This document shows, in pieces, positions 44,628 through 53,763 of a DNA stretch of 64,000 bases. The first letter of the stretch is position 1, and every line of letters starts with the position of its first letter. The position numbers and the translations under genes were made by a program. The stretch spans positions 434,001 to 498,000 of the forward strand of contig NZ_CP159833.1 of NCBI RefSeq assembly GCF_047730175.1. Direction: 5' to 3'. A model generated the notes under the pieces. The model was not told the origin of the DNA and searched no databases. It saw only the letters and a program-made list of their open reading frames with translations. Origin of the DNA: Marifrigoribacter sp047730175. GTDB taxonomy: Bacteria > Bacteroidota > Bacteroidia > Flavobacteriales > Flavobacteriaceae.

Positions 44628-46100
44628 ATGCAAGAGAATAATCTTTCAGAATTTGAAATTGAAGATCAAAAAATAATTGAAAACGTTGAATTAAACATCT
44701 GGGAAGCATTAATTCCTGTGGTTATTTTAATGGCTATGTTAGCATATAATATTTTCTTTGTAGAAGGGCAAGAATGGTTGGGCGGGTATACCAATCAATT
44801 AATTTTATTAATGGGTGGTGGCGTTGCTGCTATCGTTGGATTTTTTAATAAAGTTTCTTTAAAAGTGATGTTTCTAGAAGTTATTGAAAATATAAAAAGT
44901 GTTTTTGTTCCAATAATGATATTATTTTTAGTGGGTGCATTAGCAGGAACTTGGCTAGTAAGTGGTATTATTCCTGCCATGGTTTATTATGGATTACAAG
45001 TTTTAAATCCTGCTATATTTTTACCTGCATGTGTAGTTATTGCTGCCATCATTTCGGTAGCTACAGGGAGTTCGTGGACTACCTCAGCAACGGTAGGTAT
45101 TGCGTTAATTGGTATTGGAGAAGCCTTGGGCATTTCACTTGGAATGGTCGCAGGAGCTGTAATTTCTGGAGCTTACTTTGGAGATAAAATGTCTCCGTTA
45201 AGTGATACAACCAACCTTGCACCAGCTATGGCAGGAACCGATTTATTTACCCATATACGCTATATGGCTATAACTACAGTACCAACAATAATAATAACAT
45301 TAATCGTATTTTCAATCATTAGTTTAAATCTAGAAACAACTGGTAATGCAGATGTTAGTGGCCTTTTAGAAACTATTAATAATACATTTAATATTACACC
45401 TTGGTTATTTGTAGTACCACTTGTGGTAATTGCTTTAATCCTTACCAAAACAAAACCTTTAATTGCCTTAGGTACAGGAGTGCTTTTAGCTGCCGTTTTT
45501 GCAATGGTATTTCAATCTGATGTTTTGAGTACTTTATCTGAATCTAATATGAAATCGATTTTCAATGCTATTTTTGTTGATACCGAAATTGTAACTGACA
45601 ATGAAAAACTAAATGATTTGTTTACTGCAGGTGGGATGAAAGGAATGCTTTGGACTATCTATTTAATTGCATGTGCAATGGTATTTGGCGGTGTAATGGA
45701 TGCTATTGGTGCTTTAGCTAGAATCACAAGAGCGCTATTATCTTTAGCAACCACTGTTTTTGGATTATTTGCAAGTACCGTATTTAGTTGTTTAGGTTTA
45801 AACGCTATTGCTAGTGATCAATATCTTGCCATTGTGATCCCTGGAAAAATGTTTAAAAAAGCGTTTGAGGATAAAGGTCTTGCACCAGAAAATTTAAGTA
45901 GAACATTAGAAGATTCAGGAACAGTTACTTCTGTTCTTATTCCTTGGAATACTTGTGGTGCATATCAATCGAGTGTTTTAGGCGTTAGTGTTGCCGATTA
46001 TTTTGTGTACGCAATCTTTAATTGGCTAAGTCCTTTTACGACCTTATTCTTTGCTGCTTTAAATATAAAAATTAGACAACTTTCAGGTAAATCAGCTTAA
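44628..46100 (+). CDS. NhaC-type Na+/H+ antiporter
   Basis: A 490-residue membrane protein with about 11-12 helices. Conserved NhaC-family segments: VATGSSWTTSATVGIALIGIG, GAVISGAYFGDKMSPLSDTTNLA, FSCLGLNAIASDQYLAIVIPG and LEDSGTVTSVLIPWNTCGAYQSS. The family exchanges Na+ for H+ (some members couple malate/lactate exchange). Marine habitat would fit a sodium antiporter. Starts with MQENNLSEFEIEDQK; divergent from the large T9SS gene by 231 bp. No partner gene is apparent. Confidence 0.9.
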   Translation: MQENNLSEFEIEDQKIIENVELNIWEALIPVVILMAMLAYNIFFVEGQEWLGGYTNQLILLMGGGVAAIVGFFNKVSLKVMFLEVIENIKSVFVPIMILFLVGALAGTWLVSGIIPAMVYYGLQVLNPAIFLPACVVIAAIISVATGSSWTTSATVGIALIGIGEALGISLGMVAGAVISGAYFGDKMSPLSDTTNLAPAMAGTDLFTHIRYMAITTVPTIIITLIVFSIISLNLETTGNADVSGLLETINNTFNITPWLFVVPLVVIALILTKTKPLIALGTGVLLAAVFAMVFQSDVLSTLSESNMKSIFNAIFVDTEIVTDNEKLNDLFTAGGMKGMLWTIYLIACAMVFGGVMDAIGALARITRALLSLATTVFGLFASTVFSCLGLNAIASDQYLAIVIPGKMFKKAFEDKGLAPENLSRTLEDSGTVTSVLIPWNTCGAYQSSVLGVSVADYFVYAIFNWLSPFTTLFFAALNIKIRQLSGKSA

Positions 46101-46134
46101 ACTATTCTTTATTAAATTTTTAAATAAATGCGTA

Positions 46135-46164
46135 TTGTTACTCTTTATGCAATACATATCTTTG
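46135..46164 (+). promoter_or_regulatory. Canonical Bacteroidota promoter of the peroxiredoxin gene
   Basis: TTG (46135-46137), a 19-bp spacer and TATCTTTG (46157-46164) match the TTG-N19-TAnnTTTG consensus. The ATG is 40 bp downstream. Confidence 0.8.
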
Positions 46165-46204
46165 CCGCCAAATTTAAATTTAAACACAAAAAATATATTT
46201 TAAA

Positions 46205-46843
46205 ATGGCAGTATTAGTAGGAAAAAAAGCACCTCAATTTAATGCAAAAGCGATTGTAAATGGTTGCGAATTTGTAGATAATTTTTCTTTAGATCAATTC
46301 ATTGGAGAGAAGCATGTTGTATTATTCTTTTACCCAAAAGATTTCACATTTGTTTGTCCTACGGAATTGCATGCATTTCAAGAAAGACTAGAAGATTTCA
46401 ACTCTAGAAACACTGAAGTTATTGCTGTATCTACCGATACTGAACAATCACATTTTGGTTGGTTACAAATGGAAAAAAAACAAGGAGGTATAAAAGGAAT
46501 TACGTATCCTATGGTTGCCGACACTAATAAAACTATCTCTAAAAACTATGATGTATTAGCTGGCGACTATTACTATGATGACAATGATATGTTACATGCC
46601 GAAGGTGAATTAATCGCTTACAGAGGTTTATTCTTAATTGATAAGGAAGGTATTGTACGTCATCAAATCGTTAACGATTTACCATTAGGTAGAAATGTAG
46701 ATGAAGCTTTACGTATGGTTGATGCCCTACAGTTTGTAGAAGAAAATGGCGAAGTTTGTCCTGCAAATTGGAATAAAGGAAAAACTGGAATGCGAGCAAC
46801 ACATGAAGGTGTTTCAGAATTTTTAGAAAAACATGTAAACTAG
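46205..46843 (+). CDS. Typical 2-Cys peroxiredoxin (AhpC/Prx1 type)
   Basis: A 212-residue peroxiredoxin. Peroxidatic Cys51 in FYPKDFTFVCPTELHAFQ and resolving Cys185 in NGEVCPANW; the arginine-containing segment and YDVLAGDYYYDDNDMLHAEG are as in Prx1/AhpC relatives. It reduces hydrogen peroxide and alkyl hydroperoxides in the cytoplasm. No AhpF reductase is adjacent. It has a canonical promoter and its own terminator, and is convergent with katG. Confidence 0.95.
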   Translation: MAVLVGKKAPQFNAKAIVNGCEFVDNFSLDQFIGEKHVVLFFYPKDFTFVCPTELHAFQERLEDFNSRNTEVIAVSTDTEQSHFGWLQMEKKQGGIKGITYPMVADTNKTISKNYDVLAGDYYYDDNDMLHAEGELIAYRGLFLIDKEGIVRHQIVNDLPLGRNVDEALRMVDALQFVEENGEVCPANWNKGKTGMRATHEGVSEFLEKHVN

Positions 46844-46860
46844 TTCTAGTTCATATAAAT

Positions 46861-46891
46861 AAAAAAGCCACTTCAAACGAGTGGCTTTTTT
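46861..46891. terminator. Bidirectional terminator between peroxiredoxin gene and katG
   Basis: AAAAAGCCACT (46862-46872) and AGTGGCTTTTT (46880-46890) form a perfect 11-bp stem with a 7-nt loop between the convergent genes. Confidence 0.93.
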
Positions 46892-46906
46892 ATTTTTCAA
46901 TATAAT

Positions 46907-49105
46907 TTATTTTAAATCATATCGATCTAAATTCATCACTTTAGTCCAAGCTGCAACAAAACCGTTTACAAACTTCTCTTGTCCATCATTAGAACCATAC
47001 ACTTCGCAAACTGCTCTTAATTCGGTATTAGAACCAAAGATAAGGTCTGCACGTGTTCCATTAAATTTCATTTCTCCAGTTCTACGGTCACGACCTTCAA
47101 AGATGGTATCATCTTCTGACGTTGCACTCCAAGTATAGGTAAAGTCAAGAATATTTGTAAAGAAATCGTTCGTTAAACTTCCAACAGTATCTGTAAATAC
47201 ACCAAAACTAGAACCATCATAGTTTGTTCCTAATACTCTTAATCCTCCAACTAAAGCAGTCATTTCAGGAATTGAAAGCGTTAAAAGGTTTGCACGATCA
47301 ATTAATAGGTCTTCAGCGGCAACATCCAATTTAGAATTCATATAGTTTCTAAATCCGTCAGCTAAGGGTTCTAAATATCCAAACGATTCTAAGTCAGTTT
47401 GTTCTTGAGAGGCATCTCCTCTTCCTTGAGTAAATGGTACTAATATCGTATGACCCGAATTTTTAGCTGCTTCTTCAACTCCAGCAACACCAGCAAGAAC
47501 GATTAAGTCTGCCATAGAAATGCTACCATTAAATTCATTTTGAATACCTTCTAGAATAGTTAAAACTTTATTCAACTCAGTTGGATTATTTACTTCCCAG
47601 CTTCTTTGAGGTTCCAGTCTAATTCGACCTCCATTAGCACCACCACGCATATCTGAACCTCTAAATGTAGAAGCAGAAGCCCAAGCTGTTGTTACCAATT
47701 GAGACACTGAAAGTCCGGAAGCTAAAATCATCTGTTTTAATGAAGCAATATTAGCATCTGATAACGTATAATCAACAATTGGAATAGGATCTTGCCATAT
47801 TAATTCTTCTTTAGGAACTTCTGGTCCTAAGTACCGATGAATTGGTCCCATATCGCGATGGGTTAATTTATACCAAGCTCTAGCAAACGCATCTTCAAAA
47901 GCTTTATGATCCTTATGAAAACGTTGTGATATTTCTAAGAATACTGGGTCAATTTTCAAAGCCATATCTGCCGTAGTCATCATCAAAGCTTGTGTTCCAT
48001 TACCTCCTGCTTTTGGAGCCATACGTGCATTAGATGATGCAGTTGGTGTCCATTGATGTGCACCCGCTGGGCTTTTAGTTAATTCCCAGTCATAATTTAA
48101 GAGTACATCAAAATAATCTGCATCCCACTGTATTGGGTTGGGTGTCCAAGCACCTTCAATACCACTTGTAATTGTATCATCTAAAACTCCTGTTCCGAAG
48201 GTATTTTTCCAACCTGTACTCATTTCTTCAATTGAAGCACCATGAGGTTCGGCTCCAACATACTTATCAGGATCGGCTGCACCATGCGCTTTTCCGAAGG
48301 TATGTCCACCAGCAATTAAAGCGATCGTTTCTTCATCGTTCATCGCCATACGACCAAATGTAATTCGGATATCGTGTGCCGATTTTAAAGGGTCTGGTTC
48401 TCCATTAGGACCTTCTGGATTCACATAAATTAATCCCATATGAACCGCACCTAAATGACCTTCTAGGTCACCATCACTTGTATCATAACGATCATCATTA
48501 TCTAACCAGCCTGTTTCACTTCCCCAATATATATCTTGTTCCGGCTCCCAAACATCTTCTCTTCCTCCTGCAAAACCAAAAGTATTAAAGCCCATAGACT
48601 CTAAAGCACAATTTCCTGCAAGAATCATTAAATCTGCCCAAGAGATTTTATTCCCATATTTCTTTTTAACAGGCCACAATAATAAACGAGCTTTATCTAA
48701 GTTTCCATTATCTGGCCAACTATTTAATGGTGCAAAACGATGTGTTCCTGTTCCAGCTCCTCCTCTTCCATCACCAACACGATATGTTCCAGCACTATGC
48801 CATGCCATACGAATCATAAATCCTCCATAATGACCATAATCCGCTGGCCACCAATCTTGAGAATCGGTCATTAAATGAATAACATCTTGTTTTAAATCTT
48901 CAAAATTTACACTATTAAAAGCCTTTGCATAATCAAAGTCTTCACCCAATGGATTAGATTTAGACGCATGTTGACGTAAAACATTTAGTTTTAATTCATT
49001 TGGCCACCAATCACGATTTTTAGTTCCTCCACCTGCGGTTTTCTTTTGAGAGCCACTAAAAAAAGGGCATTTGCTTATATCGTCACCATTATTGTTGTTC
49101 TCCAT
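46907..49105 (-). CDS. katG: Catalase-peroxidase
   Basis: About 732 residues from MENNNNGDDISKCPFF (ATG at 49105); an ATG six codons upstream (49123) is also possible. N-terminal peroxidase half: distal-site MIRMAWHSAGTYRVGDGRGG with the Trp of the Met-Tyr-Trp adduct, MGLIYVNPEGPNG with the Tyr, and proximal GGHTFGKAHG with the haem-ligand His; the second, non-catalytic half follows from about residue 430. KatG destroys hydrogen peroxide with both catalase and peroxidase activity. Full length. Divergent from tpx by 210 bp and convergent with the peroxiredoxin gene. Confidence 0.97.
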   Translation of the reverse strand: MENNNNGDDISKCPFFSGSQKKTAGGGTKNRDWWPNELKLNVLRQHASKSNPLGEDFDYAKAFNSVNFEDLKQDVIHLMTDSQDWWPADYGHYGGFMIRMAWHSAGTYRVGDGRGGAGTGTHRFAPLNSWPDNGNLDKARLLLWPVKKKYGNKISWADLMILAGNCALESMGFNTFGFAGGREDVWEPEQDIYWGSETGWLDNDDRYDTSDGDLEGHLGAVHMGLIYVNPEGPNGEPDPLKSAHDIRITFGRMAMNDEETIALIAGGHTFGKAHGAADPDKYVGAEPHGASIEEMSTGWKNTFGTGVLDDTITSGIEGAWTPNPIQWDADYFDVLLNYDWELTKSPAGAHQWTPTASSNARMAPKAGGNGTQALMMTTADMALKIDPVFLEISQRFHKDHKAFEDAFARAWYKLTHRDMGPIHRYLGPEVPKEELIWQDPIPIVDYTLSDANIASLKQMILASGLSVSQLVTTAWASASTFRGSDMRGGANGGRIRLEPQRSWEVNNPTELNKVLTILEGIQNEFNGSISMADLIVLAGVAGVEEAAKNSGHTILVPFTQGRGDASQEQTDLESFGYLEPLADGFRNYMNSKLDVAAEDLLIDRANLLTLSIPEMTALVGGLRVLGTNYDGSSFGVFTDTVGSLTNDFFTNILDFTYTWSATSEDDTIFEGRDRRTGEMKFNGTRADLIFGSNTELRAVCEVYGSNDGQEKFVNGFVAAWTKVMNLDRYDLK

Positions 49106-49315
49106 TGTTTTTTTTATTAACATTTAAATTCTTATAAATTTAATCATTACATATCAAAAACACATTTTTATTTTATTTTAATAAATTATATGTTTATCAA
49201 TAAAATTTATAGCCTAGTTAATTTATACATTAAAATAATTTAAAAACTTTTTAATTTAGTCGTTCTTTCACTATATATTTTTTTTACTTTTATGGTTAAA
49301 TTAAAAAGAAAACCA

Positions 49316-49816
49316 ATGGCTAATATTACTTTGGGCGGTAACCCAGTTAACACTTCAGGAAACCTTCCAGCAATTAACACTACTATTTTAGATTTTAAAT
49401 TAGTAGCTAAAGATCTATCAACAAAAACTCTTAAAGATTTTAATGGGTATAACCTTATTTTAAATATATTTCCTAGTGTCGAGACAGCAGTATGTGCAAC
49501 TTCAGTAAGAGAGTTTAACAAGTCTGCTGCAAGTATAGAAAATACTATAGTTCTTTGTATTTCTAGAGACTTACCATTTGCTCAAGAAAGATTTTGTGCA
49601 GCTGAAGGCATAGAAAATGTTATTATGTTATCAGATTTTAAAAATGGTGCTTTTGGTAATGATTATGGTTTGATGATGACCGATGGTATTTTTGATGATT
49701 TACATTCTAGATGTGTTATCATAGTTAATAAAGACAATACTGTTATTTACGCTGAACAAGTTAATGAAATAGGCCAAGAACCTGATTATAGCAAAGCTTT
49801 AGAAGCATTAGTATAA
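49316..49816 (+). CDS. tpx: Thiol peroxidase (Tpx, atypical 2-Cys peroxiredoxin)
   Basis: About 166 residues from MANITLGGNPVNTSG (ATG at 49316), the conserved Tpx N-terminus; an in-frame ATG at 49292 would add eight unconserved residues. Peroxidatic Cys60 in SVETAVCATSVREFN with Thr57, and resolving Cys94 in QERFCAAEGIENV, as in Tpx. Reduces hydroperoxides using thioredoxin. Divergent neighbour of katG; with the peroxiredoxin gene it completes a cluster of three peroxide-removing enzymes. Confidence 0.95.
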   Translation: MANITLGGNPVNTSGNLPAINTTILDFKLVAKDLSTKTLKDFNGYNLILNIFPSVETAVCATSVREFNKSAASIENTIVLCISRDLPFAQERFCAAEGIENVIMLSDFKNGAFGNDYGLMMTDGIFDDLHSRCVIIVNKDNTVIYAEQVNEIGQEPDYSKALEALV

Positions 49817-49824
49817 TTAAAAAA

Positions 49825-52161
49825 TTACCATGTTAATTGGAATATAAAATTGGGAGTGAAACCTAATGAAGTTTTATCTATAACTTCAATAGGATCATTC
49901 AGACCATTATTCCCAGAATATTCTCTACTTAAATGGTTGTCCTTATTATATAAGTTACGTATTGAAAATCCTACTTTACCATTTAATTTGCTTTCTTCTG
50001 AAAATTTAAAATGATAGGTTGATGAAAGATCTAATCGATGGTATTCGGGCAATTGTTTAGAGTTAATTTTAGAAAAACTAATCGCTCCAGTTTCAGGATT
50101 AACGATTGCTTCAGTATAGGGTTTTCCTGTTCTCCAATTCCAAGAAATTGCCAATTGAAAATTATTCCATTTATAAGCAAATGAAGTTGAAAATGAATGA
50201 CTAATATTATTACTTGAAGGAAAGGATTTATTATTATTTAAGCCATCAAATGTCGAAGTAACATCATTGTATGAATAACTTAACCAAGCATTGAAATTTC
50301 TAAATGATTTATGTATATAAAAATCAATTCCAAAAATATCCTGCCCTCCTATATGAAAATCACTATCAACTGGATTTAAAAAACCTAAGGAGAGTGCTGA
50401 TACTCCTTTAATTTTTTTATAATAATGATCTAAATCGATATTCCAACCTTTATTAGTGTAGACAAAACCCGCAGAAAATTGCTTGCTATTTATAATTGGA
50501 AATTTTGAACCGTCCACCAATCTCCACAGTTTATTCTCCAATGATAAATCGCTTACCACAGTCTCATCAATTTCATTTATAATTTGATTTTTAATCTCAC
50601 CAGAAACTTGAACTCCTATATTTTTAAATAGATTTTTGTAAACTAAAATTCTCGGCTCAAATTTTAGGGTATTAAAACTGCTATAATTATTGATTCTAAA
50701 ACCTGCTTCAATATGAACTATTTTAGAATTAGTATATGAGTAATTTCCAAACAATGAGTGTGTAGAAGCTCTTTTTTGATCTGAATCTAACACAAAAGAC
50801 AGTTCATCTGTTTGCAAATAAGCATAGCTTACATCTTTAAAATTATATTGATACCCTGCTGTAAATAATGCATCTTTTGACGCTTTAAAATTAATTTCTG
50901 AAGTAATGCCTGAATCAAAAACAATATTACGTTTATCAAAATCTGAAACTTGTTCTAGTGTATTTCTTTCAATATAATTATAATTCAACCTATATTTTGA
51001 AGCAAATGCATTTGTTTTAATTTGATATTTCGAATTTAATTTCCAATCCCATTGCATCCCATACCCTTCATTTTTAATAGCTAAAATATCGTTAAATGAA
51101 TTAGTATTAAAAGAGTCTTTCCCTATAAAATCCAAGTTATTATCAATGTAAATAGTATTCAGCTTAATCGTATGATTTTCGTTCGGTTTATACTGTAAGC
51201 TGACATTATAATCTATAAAATAAAAATCATTATACGAATCGTTTTCATGCTCAATTTTTGTGGTTTGAAAAACCTTTTCAGCATAGTTCTGAAAAGTAAA
51301 AGACTCATACCATTCCGTATAACTTCTTCTTATTGATGCTTGAATACTTAATTTGTTTTTCAAAACTGGAATATGTACATACCCATCTGCACTAATACCA
51401 TTGACCCCAAATTTCGCCTCTACTTCATTGGCTATATTAGAATGTGATGAAATATCAATTACACTTGATATTCGCTCACCATATCTTGGATGAGTTCCTT
51501 TATTGACAAATAAAACTTGTGCTGTACTATTAGAGTTAAATGGGGATATCATTCCAAACAAATGTCCTTTATGGTATATATTAATTCCATTCCAAATCAT
51601 TCTATTCTGGTCTGTGCCTCCTCCCCTAACTACTAATCCTGAGGCTGTTTCATTTATACTATTAACTCCAGGTAATTGTTGAATGCTTTCTAGAACATCT
51701 GCTTCAATTAATCCTGGTAATAAACCTATTCTATTAGGTTTTAAAATAAATACAGCATTCTTTTTTTTGGAAATACCTTCGGTTAAATAGCTCTTAATAA
51801 CAACATCCTCTAATACTTGAACCTCATCCAATGATAACATCTTCTCACTTACAATAACATAACGTTCATTTATAAATTGAAAATGTAACGTGCTTTGTGA
51901 TGATAGTTCTGATAAAACTTCATTAACACTCCATTCTTTTTCAGAAAGAGAAATTTGTGTGCCTTCTAAAAGCTTATCTGGATATGAAAAACGTATATCA
52001 AAAACATCTTCTATACTTGTTAAAACGGCTATAATTGGTTCATTCTCAAAAAATAAAATGGCTGTTTTCTTTTCTTGTGCAAAAGAGAAAAAAGTAGTAC
52101 TTAAAAATAAAATCCAAATAAGTTTATTTGGAGTGACGAAGCACATATTCATTTTTATCAT
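49825..52161 (-). CDS. TonB-dependent outer-membrane receptor with STN signalling domain
   Basis: A 778-residue receptor with a signal peptide (LIWILFLSTTFFSFAQ), an N-terminal STN domain (~residues 35-110), a plug (~135-240, IEADVLESIQQLPGVNSINE and GLVVRGGGTDQNRMIWNGI) and a 22-strand-type barrel to the C-terminus, ending GFTPNFIFQLTW with a terminal aromatic. The STN domain is the part that contacts a FecR anti-sigma factor. Its start overlaps the end of the fecR-like gene by 38 bp. No SusD-type partner follows, so it is not a polysaccharide SusC; ligand (siderophore, haem, peptide or other) is unknown. Confidence 0.92.
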   Translation of the reverse strand: MIKMNMCFVTPNKLIWILFLSTTFFSFAQEKKTAILFFENEPIIAVLTSIEDVFDIRFSYPDKLLEGTQISLSEKEWSVNEVLSELSSQSTLHFQFINERYVIVSEKMLSLDEVQVLEDVVIKSYLTEGISKKKNAVFILKPNRIGLLPGLIEADVLESIQQLPGVNSINETASGLVVRGGGTDQNRMIWNGINIYHKGHLFGMISPFNSNSTAQVLFVNKGTHPRYGERISSVIDISSHSNIANEVEAKFGVNGISADGYVHIPVLKNKLSIQASIRRSYTEWYESFTFQNYAEKVFQTTKIEHENDSYNDFYFIDYNVSLQYKPNENHTIKLNTIYIDNNLDFIGKDSFNTNSFNDILAIKNEGYGMQWDWKLNSKYQIKTNAFASKYRLNYNYIERNTLEQVSDFDKRNIVFDSGITSEINFKASKDALFTAGYQYNFKDVSYAYLQTDELSFVLDSDQKRASTHSLFGNYSYTNSKIVHIEAGFRINNYSSFNTLKFEPRILVYKNLFKNIGVQVSGEIKNQIINEIDETVVSDLSLENKLWRLVDGSKFPIINSKQFSAGFVYTNKGWNIDLDHYYKKIKGVSALSLGFLNPVDSDFHIGGQDIFGIDFYIHKSFRNFNAWLSYSYNDVTSTFDGLNNNKSFPSSNNISHSFSTSFAYKWNNFQLAISWNWRTGKPYTEAIVNPETGAISFSKINSKQLPEYHRLDLSSTYHFKFSEESKLNGKVGFSIRNLYNKDNHLSREYSGNNGLNDPIEVIDKTSLGFTPNFIFQLTW

Positions 52162-53053
52162 TCTTATAATAATCTATACGCATTGTTTTAAAAACAGATA
52201 GTAATGCAACTTCTAAATCATTTGAGCTAAAACTTCCAGTAAATATCATTTTAACATCGATCATCGAAACATCGAATTTAGTTTGATATTGTTTTTCTAG
52301 CGCAAAAATCACATATTTAAGAGGCACACTTTTAAAGCTATTTTCTCCTGTGATCCATGTTGGGTTTTCAGTATTCGTATTCCATTGTTCTAGCGGGTTT
52401 CCATTAATTTTTCTAAGGGATTTGCTTTGAGTTAACAGATGATTTTCAGACCCTTGATTTACCTGAACTTTACCTTCATAGCAAATTACTTCAAAAAAAT
52501 CTTGGTTAGAATTTACATTAAATTGAGTCCCTAAAACAGTGATAGTCCCATTCGTTGTTTTAACTTTAAATGTACTTCCTTTTTTAACCTTAAAGAAGGC
52601 TTCTCCATCTAATGTTACCTCTCTATTTTCAGCCCAAGTTTCTTCATTGTAGGTCAGTTTAGATTTTGCATTCACAACTACTTCAGAGCCATCTAAAAGA
52701 GTAATAGTTTTTTGTTCTGAAAAAGAAGTCTCTACGAAGGTTTTAGAACTTGAAAACATTGAAAATAACCCGAAAAACAATATAATTGAAGCTGCTACTG
52801 AAACAGCCCAATATCTTTTTAATCGTATAATTTTAGTTTTGTTTCGTTTTGAAATTTTTTCTTGAATTTTTTCAAAAGATACCTCTAGAGGCTGATCCAA
52901 AGCTTCTAAAACCTCAAAACTTTTTCTAGTTTTCAAATAAGCTAGATAGTCAGATTCTGAAACGATATTTTTCAATTCAGCATCTGTAATGTCCCCAGCA
53001 ATCCATTGAGCTAGATATGTTTCATTTTCAATATGACTTTTATTTTTTTCCAT
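52124..53053 (-). CDS. FecR-type anti-sigma factor/signal transducer
   Basis: A 309-residue protein with an N-terminal cytoplasmic sigma-binding part (~1-80), one membrane helix (~85-103, YWAVSVAASIILFFGLFSMF), a periplasmic FecR domain (TLLDGSEVVVNAKSKLTY...REVTLDGEAFFKVKKG...VLGTQFNVNS) and a C-terminal STN-like segment (IFALEKQYQTKFDVS...FTGSFSSNDLEVALLSVFK). It would relay receptor occupancy to the sigma factor encoded 56 bp upstream. Overlaps the receptor gene by 38 bp. Confidence 0.93.
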   Translation of the reverse strand: MEKNKSHIENETYLAQWIAGDITDAELKNIVSESDYLAYLKTRKSFEVLEALDQPLEVSFEKIQEKISKRNKTKIIRLKRYWAVSVAASIILFFGLFSMFSSSKTFVETSFSEQKTITLLDGSEVVVNAKSKLTYNEETWAENREVTLDGEAFFKVKKGSTFKVKTTNGTITVLGTQFNVNSNQDFFEVICYEGKVQVNQGSENHLLTQSKSLRKINGNPLEQWNTNTENPTWITGENSFKSVPLKYVIFALEKQYQTKFDVSMIDVKMIFTGSFSSNDLEVALLSVFKTMRIDYYKNDKNEYVLRHSK

Positions 53054-53109
53054 CTTTCTTATTACTATGACAACTTATAAATTAATTACCCTACTTTATT
53101 TTCAATAAT

Positions 53110-53622
53110 TTATACGTTTCCGATTTCTTGCCTGATAACAATTAAAGCTAAATGCATTCTTTTCTCAACAGCTTTCACAGAAATATCAAGCATTACAGCG
53201 ATCTCTTTATACTTCTTTTTTTCAATTCTGTTTAATAAAAACACCTCTCTTTGTAAAGGTGGTAAACTACGTATTGTATTTTCAATTTTCTCTAAAAACT
53301 CTTTTTCAATCATTATAAATTCTGGCGATTCATTGGTGCTAGTTTTTACATAGTTTTTTTTATACACCATTTTAACCTTATGATGCTTTATATGATTTAA
53401 AAAAATATTTGTAGCAACCGTATATAAATAACTTTTCACTTTCGAAAAAGTAACCGCATTACAATTATCCCAGAGTTTTATAAAAGTTTCTTGTAATATA
53501 TCTTCCGCTAAATCCATATCCTGAGTCTTAAAAAAGATATATCGTTTTAAATCTTTAGCATAGGTGCTAAAGATTTTTTCGAAAACCTCAGGTTTACAAA
53601 TTTGGGTTCTGTCTTCTGGCAT
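53110..53622 (-). CDS. ECF-type RNA polymerase sigma factor (FecI-like)
   Basis: A 170-residue ECF sigma factor: region 2 (FKTQDMDLAEDILQETFIKLWDN) and region 4 HTH (LPPLQREVFLLNRIEKKKYKEIAVMLDISVKAVEKRM). First gene of the sigma-FecR-receptor operon. A good -7 box TAGTTTTG lies on the minus strand at 53659-53652, 30 bp before the ATG. Its targets probably include the downstream receptor and perhaps the divergent Kazal-repeat lipoprotein gene (inference from position). Confidence 0.94.
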   Translation of the reverse strand: MPEDRTQICKPEVFEKIFSTYAKDLKRYIFFKTQDMDLAEDILQETFIKLWDNCNAVTFSKVKSYLYTVATNIFLNHIKHHKVKMVYKKNYVKTSTNESPEFIMIEKEFLEKIENTIRSLPPLQREVFLLNRIEKKKYKEIAVMLDISVKAVEKRMHLALIVIRQEIGNV

Positions 53623-53763
53623 ATTGTATTAAAATTGGTAATTTACAACTTCAAAACTATGCAAAAAATAAAAATGTTTTTCGGTAGGGTTTTTTTAATG
53701 CTAGGTGTCTAAGTAGTATTAATCGATTAATACCATAAATTCTAATTTTAAAAACTATTGAAA

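Noticed and set aside
49825..52161. SusC for the glucan locus
   Set aside because: It has an STN domain, no SusD partner, sits in a FecI/FecR operon 20 kb away, and its promoter lacks the glucan operator.
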